Shown: positions 31,501-40,746 of the stretch, piece after piece
Numbering within the stretch: the stretch's first letter is position 1
How the letters are laid out: every line of letters begins with the position of its first letter
DNA from: Artemia franciscana
Taxonomy: Eukaryota; Arthropoda; Branchiopoda; Anostraca; Artemiidae
Length of the DNA stretch: 64,000 bases
Direction: 5' to 3'
NCBI RefSeq assembly: GCF_032884065.1
Contig: NC_088863.1
Span: forward strand, 46,645,797 to 46,709,796
The notes under the pieces: generated by a model
The model's database searches: none
Told to the model about the DNA's origin: nothing
Seen by the model: the letters and a program-made list of their open reading frames with translations, nothing else
Translations under genes and position numbers: made by a program

Positions 31501-32880
31501 ACAAGAAGTTTCATCGCTTTAGTGCTGCATAGACAGGGGAAAAATGAAAAATCTTTGGATATTTTTGAAGAAGCGTATAAGAAACAAAAAGAAGTACTAG
31601 GGCTAAATCACTCAGACACCTTAAATACTATGTTTCATATGGCTTTAGTATTGGATGGTCTGGAAAAATATGAGGAAGCCTTAAATATCAACATTGTAGT
31701 TTTTGAAAAGCAGAAAGATAGACTAGGTGCAAATAATTCAATCACTGTTAGTGCCGAAAATAATATAGCAATGGTACTATCTAACCAAGGTAAATTAGAG
31801 GAGTCCTTAAAAATCTATAAGGAGGTTTTTGAAAAGAAAAAAATTATTTTCGGTGTTAATCATACCGATACCTTGAGAACACTAAATAGCATTGCTGGAG
31901 TACTTTTCAGACAAAATAAACAGCATCAAGCCTTGAATACTTATCAAGAAGTTTTAAGCATCCAAAAAAAGGTTATGCAACAGAATCATCCAGAAGCCTT
32001 AGCTACTCAACGTAACATCGGAAACATTCTATTTGCTCAAGGTAAGTGGATCAGAGCACTTAAAGTCTACAGTGAATGTTTTGATCAAATCAAAGCTGTT
32101 TTTGGACCAAGTCATCCAAATACCTTAGATATTTTACAAAAGTTAGAACTGATTAATTTTAGATTGAAACTTGATGGTCAAGAAGCATCAGAGATTCTCC
32201 GTTATTTGCAGAAAGATATCAACATTGCTGCTAGTAAAGGTGATAGACCAACTGTTCAGCGTCTTTTAAAAGATGGGGTTGATCCCAATGACAAAGATAG
32301 TGATGGAAGAACAACGTTGCATTTTGCTGTTGACTATGGAGACTTAGATATTGTGAATACCTTAATAAAAAATGGAGCTAATATTAATCAAACAACTAAT
32401 AAAGGCAATACACCCTTGCACACTGCTACTTCCAAATGTAACAAAGAAATTGTTGATGTTTTGTTAGAGAATATCAGTCGTGACAAATTAAACGACTTCA
32501 TTAATGCTAAAACTACTTTTAGTGGTACTACATCTCTTCATATTGCCGCTAAAAACGGCTCCTTGGAAATTGTAAAATCTTTATTAAAGCATGGTGCAAC
32601 TTATAACATTGAGAACAAAGATGGGAAATTACCTATTGACCTTTCTAAGGACCAGAAAGTTATTGATTTGCTGAAATTAATCGAAGAACTGTTTAGAGAT
32701 ATAAAAAATGGTAATGTTGAATCGATCAGCCGACTTGAAGAAATAAAACCTAATGAGGTCTTAGCTATAACAAATGCTTGTAATAATCAAGGCAATAAAT
32801 TATTGGTAGTTGCTATAGCTAATGGACAAAAAATTGTTGCAAGTAAATTGCTAGAAATGCTAAAAAGATTTCAAAAATAA
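25579..32880 (+). CDS. Giant HEPN-like / ankyrin / TPR / ankyrin protein (2433 aa)
   Basis: A single uninterrupted 7.3-kb frame; ATGATG at 25579 is preceded in frame by TAA (25552). Order of parts: residues 1-110, two to three degenerate ankyrin repeats; 130-800, a helical region with two RNxxxH motifs, R391-NSLS-H396 and R734-NHIA-H739, each ~20-45 residues after an H-L-x-N-T-L motif. Rx4-6H is the signature of HEPN ribonuclease domains, so two tandem HEPN-like modules are likely (inference). Residues 802-1705 hold roughly 25 ankyrin repeats of the TPLHxAAxxGH type; 1713-1815 more ankyrin repeats; 1895-2210 about seven kinesin-light-chain-type TPRs (motif LGxNHxDTL); 2215-2360 ankyrin again. 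A related ~60-residue module sits at 1826-1885 and at the C-terminus (2368-2433). No signal peptide or membrane segment is seen, so it is probably cytosolic. It is the only large intact gene amid dead transposons, implying constraint or recent arrival. Large arthropod ankyrin proteins and endosymbiont ankyrin/TPR proteins are the nearest kinds; a scaffolded RNase in defence or stress is a hypothesis. Confidence 0.85.
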   Translation: MMINEDINYCLINAVREGNLERTRELLSFNNPLGSTNLVILACEHNKVNILEYLLSNNGKILSNFSLDAREAAIVPSDEDETCHNAFYYAIRSGNVELLDILISKWPGNYFSVHLSELDEILSRTYEELKLKNVLLSEEMEIFVENKLIDLRFFSNSFEKDKNVKSNFNSIRERIELLLHNVSVLRTEYCNREEIDEKFIFISKFIAQNIHILKRQLKSSYDRMPWEEMEFCLISFVSLHLKRQEINLFLNAILNKKKILNHLENFSGKLKEEKDYLETVDLKTFAILPKLSREQVVSKIVSSFPQFGELYSDYQQIRDIHSLKKISDYIKLVLSADLKQKEGELIIARVLQVTGEHLKNTLESPKLSKTTSELLLLSLPRDTRKIIIDLRNSLSHAYSLSKRIEIEDNSSVNFFVGVQNDLKRIDDVITDIFQSKKMQMIRMLLVKIKESESLEDIKEVAGMCTSVELDERDEIFTECFELLEHDKLGELIQKFRSVISEKTDYEKWLFNKIDSIQRFAKTKSISTRSDSSIATTYLMSLFLILKKIKIDHNDIRVMKFSTNKIIENIPFQIESHNLEEISKVSVEIYLSFRSRTPEDNIGELELLLGQILNAAAFRTSDMKWVEELRNKFSDTSLFINKNKKNKSDNITEEKYNSLLERKLSHLKSVLRSNALYGTLKEELLSYKRNKKMLGVVEMLVLDILSILSRLGKHLENTLFFLDKNTPLLTGKGLRNHIAHYNDIVDVLSSDPSIAVILNAKKLITENIRKSKIRIGKSVKDNPPKLKNKYDQNIDIINNQGKMFAALKEGNLEDLKSCLRKGSDINGRDINSTTSLHFAAQGPSVEVLKFIADQDVDVNTKDVNGQSALHVAAAYGRENIIEFLIRKIGAYFDDPDNIGQTALHAAADNGYKDATEVLLKNNANSNIIDHLGYSPLHYSVLNNHVDVVKIFLEKELNVDSNETMGGFTSLHISAERGHLELVNFLLKNKADVNRRTDRDVTPLHLAALNGHLLVVKALIQKGADVNALVIEGCTPLHYAVENGHEQIADILLEHRANVNAVDKAYNYAPLHYAAKDGHEKIVSALLKNNANSIIATVDGLTPLHLAVLSCQVKIVATLLHYGVSICAKDKHNATPLHCAANSGCKAIAELLISKGAEINDKTDTKATPLHIAALYGHKDIIELLLRNKAQVSAQDIMGNTALHLAAMSGTKDVIDLLLQNKAEVNARTNNEITPLHVAATIGNLDIIASLIENKAEVNANAEFGLTPLDAAVLGGHKHAVNLLIKNKAEINKTGFAESTESTPLHFAVAGGHKEIVEILVAKGANVNVKRNKITPLISAIQKNHNEIVKILIENGANINAEGCKALSLASHAGFRDIVEILLKNKANVNIRCSEDIPAAPLHFATIGDHTEIIKAVNIRCSEDIPAAPLHFATIGDHTEIIKALIASGANVNALAFGGLTPLHMAVLNGHEEATKVLIENNGNINIRDVEGDTLLLIAAGYGHTNVVEILLRNGAKTNIKDNKGRMPLELAVANGHLGVVKVILKHEKLDINAKGNDDWTVLHIASQKNNLEIVRYLLSEGSNINARTKSGSKPIHIAAREGHKDTVQLFLSKGININDAGAGDQTLLHYAAFMGHLEVTRYLITEGAEINAKDIFGSSPLHTAANFDHKDVIEFLLKNGAIYDMVDKLNRKPVEMSTNKDTINLLTLTEMLIQYVKRNMSSEVEKCIKAGAIVDARNIAGRTSLHYAAWKGYEGIIEFLLQNKANPNVVGSKKSKPLHYAAKFSHLKIVKVLLSYGAVYNDASDSGKTPSDLCVNTDITIILNLISESFRKVKEYDVEVIHDLNKIKDIDTIKAIMSARNRDNQTLITAAMQSNFPEVQQLKEIFQEKVSTQIDKASILSFQGSYQKALSILKSVFERRKDILGPDNPGTLDIQAEIAKVLYKQGMYQEALNILEDVFQKQSEMLGSDNKDTLGTRSFIALVLHRQGKNEKSLDIFEEAYKKQKEVLGLNHSDTLNTMFHMALVLDGLEKYEEALNINIVVFEKQKDRLGANNSITVSAENNIAMVLSNQGKLEESLKIYKEVFEKKKIIFGVNHTDTLRTLNSIAGVLFRQNKQHQALNTYQEVLSIQKKVMQQNHPEALATQRNIGNILFAQGKWIRALKVYSECFDQIKAVFGPSHPNTLDILQKLELINFRLKLDGQEASEILRYLQKDINIAASKGDRPTVQRLLKDGVDPNDKDSDGRTTLHFAVDYGDLDIVNTLIKNGANINQTTNKGNTPLHTATSKCNKEIVDVLLENISRDKLNDFINAKTTFSGTTSLHIAAKNGSLEIVKSLLKHGATYNIENKDGKLPIDLSKDQKVIDLLKLIEELFRDIKNGNVESISRLEEIKPNEVLAITNACNNQGNKLLVVAIANGQKIVASKLLEMLKRFQK
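29737..29904 (+). repeat. 84-bp in-frame tandem duplication inside the ankyrin array
   Basis: Bases 29737-29820 and 29821-29904 are nearly identical, with two single-base differences (T/C at the sixth base and G/A near the end). Each encodes 28 residues starting VNIRCSEDIPAAPLHFA. The unit is shorter than the 33-residue ankyrin period, so the extra copy makes one truncated repeat. Confidence 0.9.
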
Positions 32881-32995
32881 CAGAATGTAAATATAGAATG
32901 GAGTTGAATTTCTTAAGCTCTGAATAATATTGCTAGAGACCTTATGCCCAGCCATGGTTAATGATAATTTCTATTTAAGTACTTAAGATAGTAAT

Positions 32996-33001
32996 AATAA
33001 A
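32996..33001 (+). terminator. Candidate polyadenylation signal AATAAA
   Basis: AATAAA lies 116 bases after the TAA of the ankyrin gene, a plausible distance for its 3' end. AT-rich sequence makes chance matches common. Confidence 0.4.
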
Positions 33002-36000
33002 GGTCTACTTCATGTTTTGTTTCCTGTAAAATGCATATAGACTCTATATCGTCTTCTAAAATATAGAATCTGTTTTAATAAGTCATTCCTATACTTACAA
33101 AAGAGAGGAATACGTATAAAACTTAAACGTAACAAAACACGTAAAAACGGAACAAAATTAAATATAAACCGATTTCAGTTGTGTTTTTCAATTTTTATAC
33201 CCCCCCCCCCGGAAAAAAAATATTTTTGTATCGTTGTCTTTTAAGTCTCTATTCCAAAAAAGGCATGACTACTCCTTGCGCTTGAAGTTTAAATATTATG
33301 TAGTTCAAATGGCAAAATCAAACGTGTATGTACTTTAACATGGGGAAAAGATTTTACCACTGCAAATGACAGCAAGAAAGGCAGAGGCTGAAGTTGTTAC
33401 GGTGTTTTTAAATAAAAAACTGTTGCAGATTATTGTATATAACTGTTGCAGATATTATGGTGCTATTATTAGGCTTACACAGAACGTTAAGGGTCTTGTA
33501 CTATCTTACTTTACACAGAACAAAGATTTGTCAAAGATAAGAAAGTTGTTTTATGCAAAAACTTTTAAGGCATCAAGCTGACATTGATAATCAAGACAAA
33601 ATGGTAAAACGACACATTTTATTACATAATAATAATCTCTTGAAATCGTAACATGTCTTGGCTATGGTTAAAAAATCAACGATTGTTAAGATGAATTATA
33701 AAAATATTAAATAACCGTTAATTCGCATTATAAATAGATAAATCGATTGTTAAGCATATTATAAAAATATTAAATGATCGTAAAGATGTATTATAAAAAC
33801 ATTTACTGATTTCTAAGGCACATTACAAAAATATCAAACGTTGTTAACGCGCATTAAAGAAAAATATTGGATAAATATTAAGACACACTGTAAAAAATTT
33901 TAACGGTTTTTAAGGTTTTTAAAATTTTAACGGTTTTTAACGGTTTTAATATATACATTTAGAAATATGTCTGGCAAATTTTTTATATTACAAAGTGCTT
34001 TTCCCTTTTTTAATTGTTTTCCAGTAGCTACAGTTGTTCATATATATTGTATTTTTGGTACGGTTTATATACCTGTGTTTTTTTTCCTTTTTATCTTTTG
34101 CTGTTTGTACTCTTTGTATTTCCTTTTTTGTTTTCTTTTATATTTACTGTTTTTCCCTTTCGTTTCCATTTTTATCTTGTCGGTTCTGCCAAATTTACAC
34201 TTTTCCCGTTGTATTCTAATGACCTGGCTTTTCGCTTTACCTGAACTTTTGTTTTTTGCAATTATCAATCTGTTGTTTAACACTAATTATTGGCTGAATA
34301 ACTATCTTCTATTAAAGTAAATCTTTTGTAAAGTTTGGCCTTATCTGAGCCCAATTTATGGGGAAATTCAAAATTTAGGATATATAATGTATTTATATAT
34401 CATTTTAAAACTAATAGCATTTAAAAACTAAAATTACTGCACTAAATTTTCTAACTAAGTTTTGAGAACAATAAAATGACGTTTATTTGTGGTTTATTGT
34501 CTAAAGTAGCATTGTTTACAGTTTTTAAAATCTTTTGTTGTATGTTATTGTCAGTTTTTATTGTCATTGTATATTATGGTTAAGTTGTTTATAAAGTGTT
34601 AATTTGTTAATAATGACCGTAAGAGAAATATCTTGAATAAAGCTGGTTGATGCAATATTCATTTATTTTTAATATTTGACTGGAAATAAGGGAAGAAGAT
34701 TCTACCCTCTGTTTCTTATCTACCTTGTGGACGAGTCATATATCTGACAAAGCTCTATTTAAGGTATATCTCGTTCAGTTGTGACACCAATGTGAAAAAA
34801 TGACATTCCGTAGAACAGCGTATCTATTATTAGATTTTTATTCTTAATTTTAGAAAATTTTGAGTTAAAAAAGCTCAATTTCAGGACATAGTCTCCTAAG
34901 AAATATGACACTGGAACTTGCACCCTGTTGCAAGCGTAGAACAACATTTTTTATTGACATTATTATAACATTACTATGAATTGTTTATACATTGTTTATT
35001 CGTATTGACATTATTGTTGTACGAGTTATATTTTACACAAAGCTTTGGTTGATACAAGTTGATACAAGCTTTAGTTGATGCTCATTTTTAAAGATTAAGG
35101 AGAAATAGAAAGGGAAGTCTTATTTCATCAAATAATTTCATTTGTTTTTCTATCAGCTTTTAAATTGTGTATCCCATTTTCTTTCAATCCTAAGCTGTGA
35201 ACTGCCACAAGATTTCAAAAACTACAGTAGAAGAGGAATGTATTGTACGGAATATTAGATATTTATTTTTATTTTTTAATAACTATTTCCAAAAAGTGCT
35301 ACTTAGGAGTTCTTCAAACCTTCTAACTCCTTTCCTGAATACGGCCTTGAGCTAATAGTATGAAACAGCTTTAAGAGACGTAGGTTTCCTTTGAAGCTGT
35401 AATTGTCTTTGGGATTAAAAGTTGTCTTTAGACTATTAATGCAAAATTTTTTGTTAGCGAAAAGCAGTGTTAAATTTAACTTATTAGTTCTGCTTGTTTA
35501 TTTTCACCATTCAATATGGCAACACTGAAGAAATGGAATTTGCGTTTATTAATGAATATGGACACATTTAAAAGTCTGATATACTTAATCTCTTTACCCA
35601 TCGTATTTATAAGGTTTGTATACAAGGTCTATAAATTTTTGTATTTACGGTCCATTCGACTGTAAGGTTTAAATGAGTAAAAATTAAGTGAGAAAATCAC
35701 AACAAAGTTGGGACTGGTAGATCATGAGAAATAATTATAAGCAGTGATATAGCGTTGCTTAAGCAAAAAGCGGCGTGGACACAATCTGTTATCTACTTTT
35801 TTCTGACTAAGGCATTTCGTATAGAAAAAAATGTCCTAGAAACTTCAAAATGAGCCCATTTGATTTCAAATTAAAGGATCTGGTACCCTTTTTAAGAGTT
35901 AAAAGTGATGGGAGGGTAACCACCCCCCCCCCCTCTCCAAACACTCATCACTTCTCCAAATACATTTAATCCAAATTTTGAGATATAAATTTTGTTCAGC

Positions 36001-36269
36001 ATAGTTGACAGGTCAAGTAATTATGTCTTTGGGGATGATAACTCCCCTCACAGCCCTCAGGGCAAGGCCTATTAGTCATAGTAGTTCCCCATTAGTATCA
36101 TTTAAGGTTTTATGAATGGGATGGTCGAATAAACTTTGGAGGGGGCTCATTTGATTAAAAGATCAAAAGTTCTAGACTTAAGAGTCAGAAGAAATTGGAG
36201 GCTAAATAGCCCCCTCCCCATGTCCACTTTCCCCGAATGCATCCAATCAAGATTTTGAGGAGCCCAAAA
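33002..36269. other. AT-rich intergenic DNA with a degenerate minisatellite
   Basis: No convincing gene. At 33675-33930 a degenerate ~45-bp unit (GATTGTTAAGxTGxATTATAAAAATATTAAAT) is repeated about five times. A pyrimidine-rich open stretch at 33967-34320 would give a hydrophobic peptide, but it reads as composition rather than coding. Bases 35850-36240 are a diverged relative of the foldback repeat interior (AATTATGTCTTTGGGGATGA). Confidence 0.5.
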
Positions 36270-36955
36270 TACTACTACTAATGCTGCTAATAACTCACCG
36301 CACCAGGAAGCCACCTGAGGCCAACGCAGCTACGTATGCTCCTCTTCCAACCCAATCTATTCAAAGCCTCCCTCTTGACACCCTCCCAGGAAGTTCCATT
36401 TACTTCAAATCCTTATATATGAAATTCTCCCGTCCCTGAAGAAAACGACCTGCTTTCTGTTCAGCCCTAGAAGGTTGGCCGAAAAGGACAATCTTCGGAC
36501 ATCTGTCATCCTTCATCCGCAGAACGTGGCCTAGCCATCTAAATCTTTCTTTCATCATAGCCCTAGAATGAGTGATTGAACAACATTTTTCGTACAGCCT
36601 ACTGTTTGAAATACGGTCAATAAGCTGGGTACCCAGAACAATCCGTAGGCAATTTCTCTAGAAAACATCTAGTAAATTTTCATCCAGTTTTTGGAGCACC
36701 CATGCTTCAGAGCCATATTTGACCACTGTCATCACTGTAGTTTCCAATATTCTAATTTTTGTTTGCAGACATATCTTCCTATTCTTCCAAACTTTATTTA
36801 ACTTTGAAAATACACCCTGAGCCTTGGCTATTCTACTTTTAATAACTTCACTGCTCCCACCGTCTTTATTAATAATACTACCACTTTTACTACCACATAG
36901 CACTCGGTACATAGTACTAGCACCCTTTGCGAAAAACAAAAGGACCAGGTTATGC
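36270..36955 (-). pseudogene. LINE 3' fragment (RT C-terminus and tail)
   Basis: Minus strand encodes IKSRIAKAQGVFSKLNKVWK, then KTKIRILETTVMTVVKYGSE, AWVLQKLDENLLDVF, RNCLRIVLGTQLIDRISNSR and ERFRWLGHVLRMKDDRCPK. These are the C-terminal motifs of RTE/CR1-like polymerases. A trinucleotide-rich tail (TTAGTAGTAGTA) ends it at about 36275. It is 5'-truncated, carries a stop after LLDVF, and is a close relative of 61561-62166. Its 5' boundary abuts a 28S rRNA fragment. Confidence 0.8.
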
Positions 36956-37466
36956 ATAGCCACCAGTGAGTCAGAGGCTTTCGGGTATAATCATACGGAC
37001 GTAGCCTCACACCGTTGTCCGTTCGAAAACCTGCGGTTTCTATCGTACTTTGAAGGACTTCTATAGACACAGCTTTGAATGTCTGTAGGATAAAACTAAC
37101 CTATCCCACTGAAGTTTAAACCAAGTTCACGTTATTTGTAGGTGGGTGAGCAATCCTGCACTTGGTGAATGCTGCTTTGCAATGATACGAAGAGCCGACA
37201 TCGAAGGAGTGAAAAACGACGTCGCTATGAACGTTTGGTCATCTGTGCTCATCTGTGTGCAACATCATGTTGGTCATCTGTGGTCATCACAGTGAGTTAT
37301 CACTGTGCTGGCTTTTCTGACAACTCTTGCTTAAAACTCTTAAGGCGTGAAGGATCGATAGGCCGTGCTATCTCAATTTGTGCTCGTAGTGTAAGTCGGG
37401 ATCAAGCCAGCATTTGCCCATTTGCTCTAAGGTTTCTCTCTTTCCTGAGCTGGCATTAGCACACTA
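36955..37466 (-). pseudogene. 28S rRNA fragment (3' part of LSU, degenerate, antisense)
   Basis: Read on the minus strand, this follows the 3' third of eukaryotic 28S rRNA in order. It has a GAGCTGGC...AAAGAGAGAAACC segment, then GGCCTATCGATCCTTCACGC, TTAAGAGTTTTAAGCAAGAG, CTTCGATGTCGGCTCTTC, TTCACCAAGTGCAGGATTG with TCACCCACC, and GGTTAGTTTTATCCTAC. The sarcin-ricin-loop-like AGTACGATAGAAACC (normally AGTACGAGAGGAACC) comes next, and it ends with GATTATACCCGAAAGCCTCT. Numerous substitutions, plus a ~45-bp GATGACC-rich insertion near 37225-37285, show it is not a functional rRNA. It lies directly upstream of the LINE fragment on the same strand. Confidence 0.85.
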
Positions 37467-37477
37467 TGTGCATCCAG

Positions 37478-37765
37478 TTTGTCAAAATGAAGGATCTCCA
37501 ATATCTCAGGAACGGCTAAAGGCATTAAGTTGAAACTTTTAGGGCATATTGAGCTACATCAAAACATAGTATGTGTGTCCTTTTCATCATAAAGCCGTAT
37601 ACAATATCTCATGAATGGCTAAGGATATGAAACTTTCATGGCATATAGGGAAGATACTGAAATAGATCAAGACATTGTGCGCATCCAGGTTGCCAAGTGG
37701 AAATATCTACAGTGTCTCGGGAATGGCTAATGGTATTTAGCTAAAGTTTCTAAAGGATATAGAAA
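37478..37765. repeat. Three diverged copies of a ~100-bp tandem repeat
   Basis: Units share AATATCTCAGGAACGGCTAA, GAAACTTTxAGGGCATATxG and a closing GTGTGCATCCA, at about 37486, 37598 and 37708. No coding is seen. Confidence 0.6.
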
Positions 37766-40746
37766 CTCAACAAAAATGTTGTTTAAAATATGGTGCGCAA
37801 ACAAAAATAAAGGTAAAGATCTAAATAAAAAGGGGCAATTACCCCCTCTTCCCCCTCATAGAAATACCTCTGATGAAGGAATAACTAAAATGGTTAGAAA
37901 TCACAGCGGAAAGCCAAGTCAAACAAAGCCTTGTAAAAGCCAAGACGTCTTTTGCACTTTACTAAAACAAATATATATTCAGTATTTTGTGTTTAATAAA
38001 GTTCATTAGTCTAATAAATGTTCGTTAGTCTTCTGCGAGGGAAAGAAGGGGATAGATAGTGCCACTCTTGTTTTTAAACCATGTTTAGCCTTGAGACAAA
38101 ATGTCATTGCTGTGTTGTTGCTGATGCTCAGACAACAAATACAAACAGATCAAAATAAAAAGTTGTTTTCAGTAAAGCGTAAATGACGCTCTGGAGTTTT
38201 GAAGGTTTTGAGGGCGTTAGCTCTACTCCTATTTGTGGTAATATTTGCTTGTTTTAAAGTTGCCCCAATAATTGTAACTTGTTTTCGTTTTTGATCTCAT
38301 TTATCCGTTGGTAGCGATTTCGGTTCGTTCTGAGTTTGTATTAACATTTGAATTTATATCTGCTCGTCTATTACTAAATTTTGCTCCTTTATTTTTTTTA
38401 ACTATGACTTCATTTCTGTTTTTCTTATAACTTCATTCCCGCTTTTCTTTTTCTTATTCTTTACTTTTGTTTGAAAATCCTTTTTTGGAAAATTCTTTTT
38501 GATTAATACATGGAACGAGCTCTTTTTTCGAAGCGCTATGATAAAAACAAACTTAAAAATAAAGTGAGAGTATTGAATTTTCTAAAAACTAGGCTGATAG
38601 AAGGGTTTGAAGTCACTTATCCTACAGGCATATTTCCAATATCCTTATCAAGGAATATTTACTGTAAGCAAAATATATAAGAAATTTCCTTAAATTTTGT
38701 TTTCAATTGGATGCATAAGTTGGCATCTAAACTAGTTAGACAGCGAAGATGTTTAGTTACTTAGCCGGGAAATAATAAAGCTTAAAAATAATTTTAAGCC
38801 TTTTAAATACCCGGGTCGGTCTCATTTGATCTGAAATTTGGGGGGGGGGTATTTTGAATGAACTACCATAAATAGTTTGCTAGCTCCTCCATGAGGATAT
38901 GAAAGAAAAATGGTGGTAAACTTTTTTTCGTTTACTACCCCTATCCTCCTCCCCCAAAAGTTACAATAATAAACGAAGCTTGGGCTGGAGAAGGGGCTTG
39001 AAGCTTCATACAGTTTATTCCTGGAGTTAAATTTTTGTAGAGGTACCTTAGTTCAGGGTGGTGAGGTCAGTTATTCCCAAATTTAATATTCTTAAGGGAA
39101 TGTTCTTGGATATGTGTTGAAATTAACAATAATCCTACCTTATATATAGGCCTTATATGCAATGGTGACAGTTCACAGAAATATTAGGGCGGATAAATGT
39201 ATTTTTTCTGTCTAAGGGAAGGGGGGTATTTTTCTGGTATTTCCAAAAAAAAAATACCAACATGGTTCCTTTTTGAAATTTCAGATGGGAAAAAATATTC
39301 AGAGGGCAAAAGAAAAATTCGAGTAGAATAATAATCGAGACCTCCACTTGACCGTCATCTGTCCACAGAACTAAATTAATAATTGAAAATTATCAGATAA
39401 ATGTCCTAAGAACAAAAAAAAATTCAAAGACAAGCACTAAATCAAAATCTAGTGGGAGGCCAATATATGGAAGGAAAAGTTTCTCCACAAATTTATACCA
39501 CTGCTTATGAACTACCCACCTTATATACTGCCTTACTTGCAAGTAGATATTATTGTATTTTGTAGTTTGCTCAGGTACTGGGATTGGCAAAGGGATATCC
39601 CATTTTAGGATGTCTTTGGGCCCCAAAATTAGCAAACTTCTACTCCGACTCTAGATCCTAAAGAGCGCCAGCCTGGGTAACGACGAGCCACATTAAGTCA
39701 GCACCAAAATAAGTTTCTTCTCTCAGACTTGGCTTTAATAGGCAGGTAAAGTTTATATACACCGCTATATTTGACCACGTATTTCCTTTCCTTTAAGATT
39801 ATTAGTATTTTTAAAGGAAATTAAAGAACATACCAGGAAAAAAAATGTTAGTTACGAAAATGGAATAGGTTCCATTTATAAGCAAGTCAAAAAAAATTTT
39901 ATCAAGGAAAATTTGGGAGGAAAATGTACAGTAGTATTGCGATCATATCATTGATTATCTTAGTTTTAAATTCGTGTTGAGGAAGTTCATTGCCCAGATA
40001 ATGAGGGGTAAATTTCAAAGGTTATTAAAGGCAGTGGAAGCCACCCTAACTAAAAGTTACAACGTAAGCCACTTCAAGCTATATTCTATTCCTAGTTTTC
40101 TATCACTAAGGCATAAGGTGCTAAATCATACTGTCTATTTTGCGGGAAGAAGACGAGAAATAGTTGCCCTTACCCGTATCAGAGGGATAACTTTAATGAA
40201 CATTTTTAATCATTTTTCATAATTGCGCAACGTTCGTCAAGTCTCAAACAAAATGAATTGGGTAAGTCTCTAATTTAGGGAGGGGGGGGCTATTAAAAGT
40301 TTGAAGAGGGATAAATTCTTTTATTTGACAATAGCAATCACATTACTGGATAATTTGGTCACATGTACAATAAGTGTTATCAGCAGTATTTCTGCTGATA
40401 AACTTTTGAAGATTTTTTTTTACCATTTTTGATTTTTTAATCTTCTCTGAGAGTAAAAAGTGTTTAGTTTTACTCTAAGAGGAAAATTTGTCTTATCTAA
40501 GATTTGAACCTTACTCCCCATTTTATTATTTCAACTTTTGGGCAAAGAGATTTTTCCCAGATTAAAAAGCGTAATTAAGTACGCCAATATAAGAACTTTC
40601 TTTTCACCTTGAGCGCAAAAAACTTCAAATCGTGCACCGAGCCCGTATTCAAAATACGTGTCTCCCTTCCATAAGGGCCAAGCATTAATGCACTTTTGTG
40701 TAATCCGTTTTTAGATCAAATTAAATAAAAAAACAAGTATTTTTAA
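37766..40746. other. Intergenic DNA without a recognisable gene
   Basis: AT-rich with C/G-homopolymer-containing stretches (38845, 39225). Bases 38280-38480 (TTTATCCGTTGGTAGCGATT and following) are a diverged relative of the duplicated sequence at 62540-62640 and 62830-62930. Short open frames at 39393-39635 and 39974-40222 have no feature I recognise. Confidence 0.5.

Noticed and set aside
33967..34320. 117-codon hydrophobic frame that could be a membrane protein
   Set aside because: Pyrimidine-rich sequence gives Phe/Leu-rich frames in three overlapping registers; no start context, homologous motif or conserved neighbour.
37169..37459. Plus-strand 96-codon frame (NDTKSRHRRSEKRRRYERL...)
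   Set aside because: It is the antisense of a 28S rRNA fragment, a known source of spurious protein predictions.
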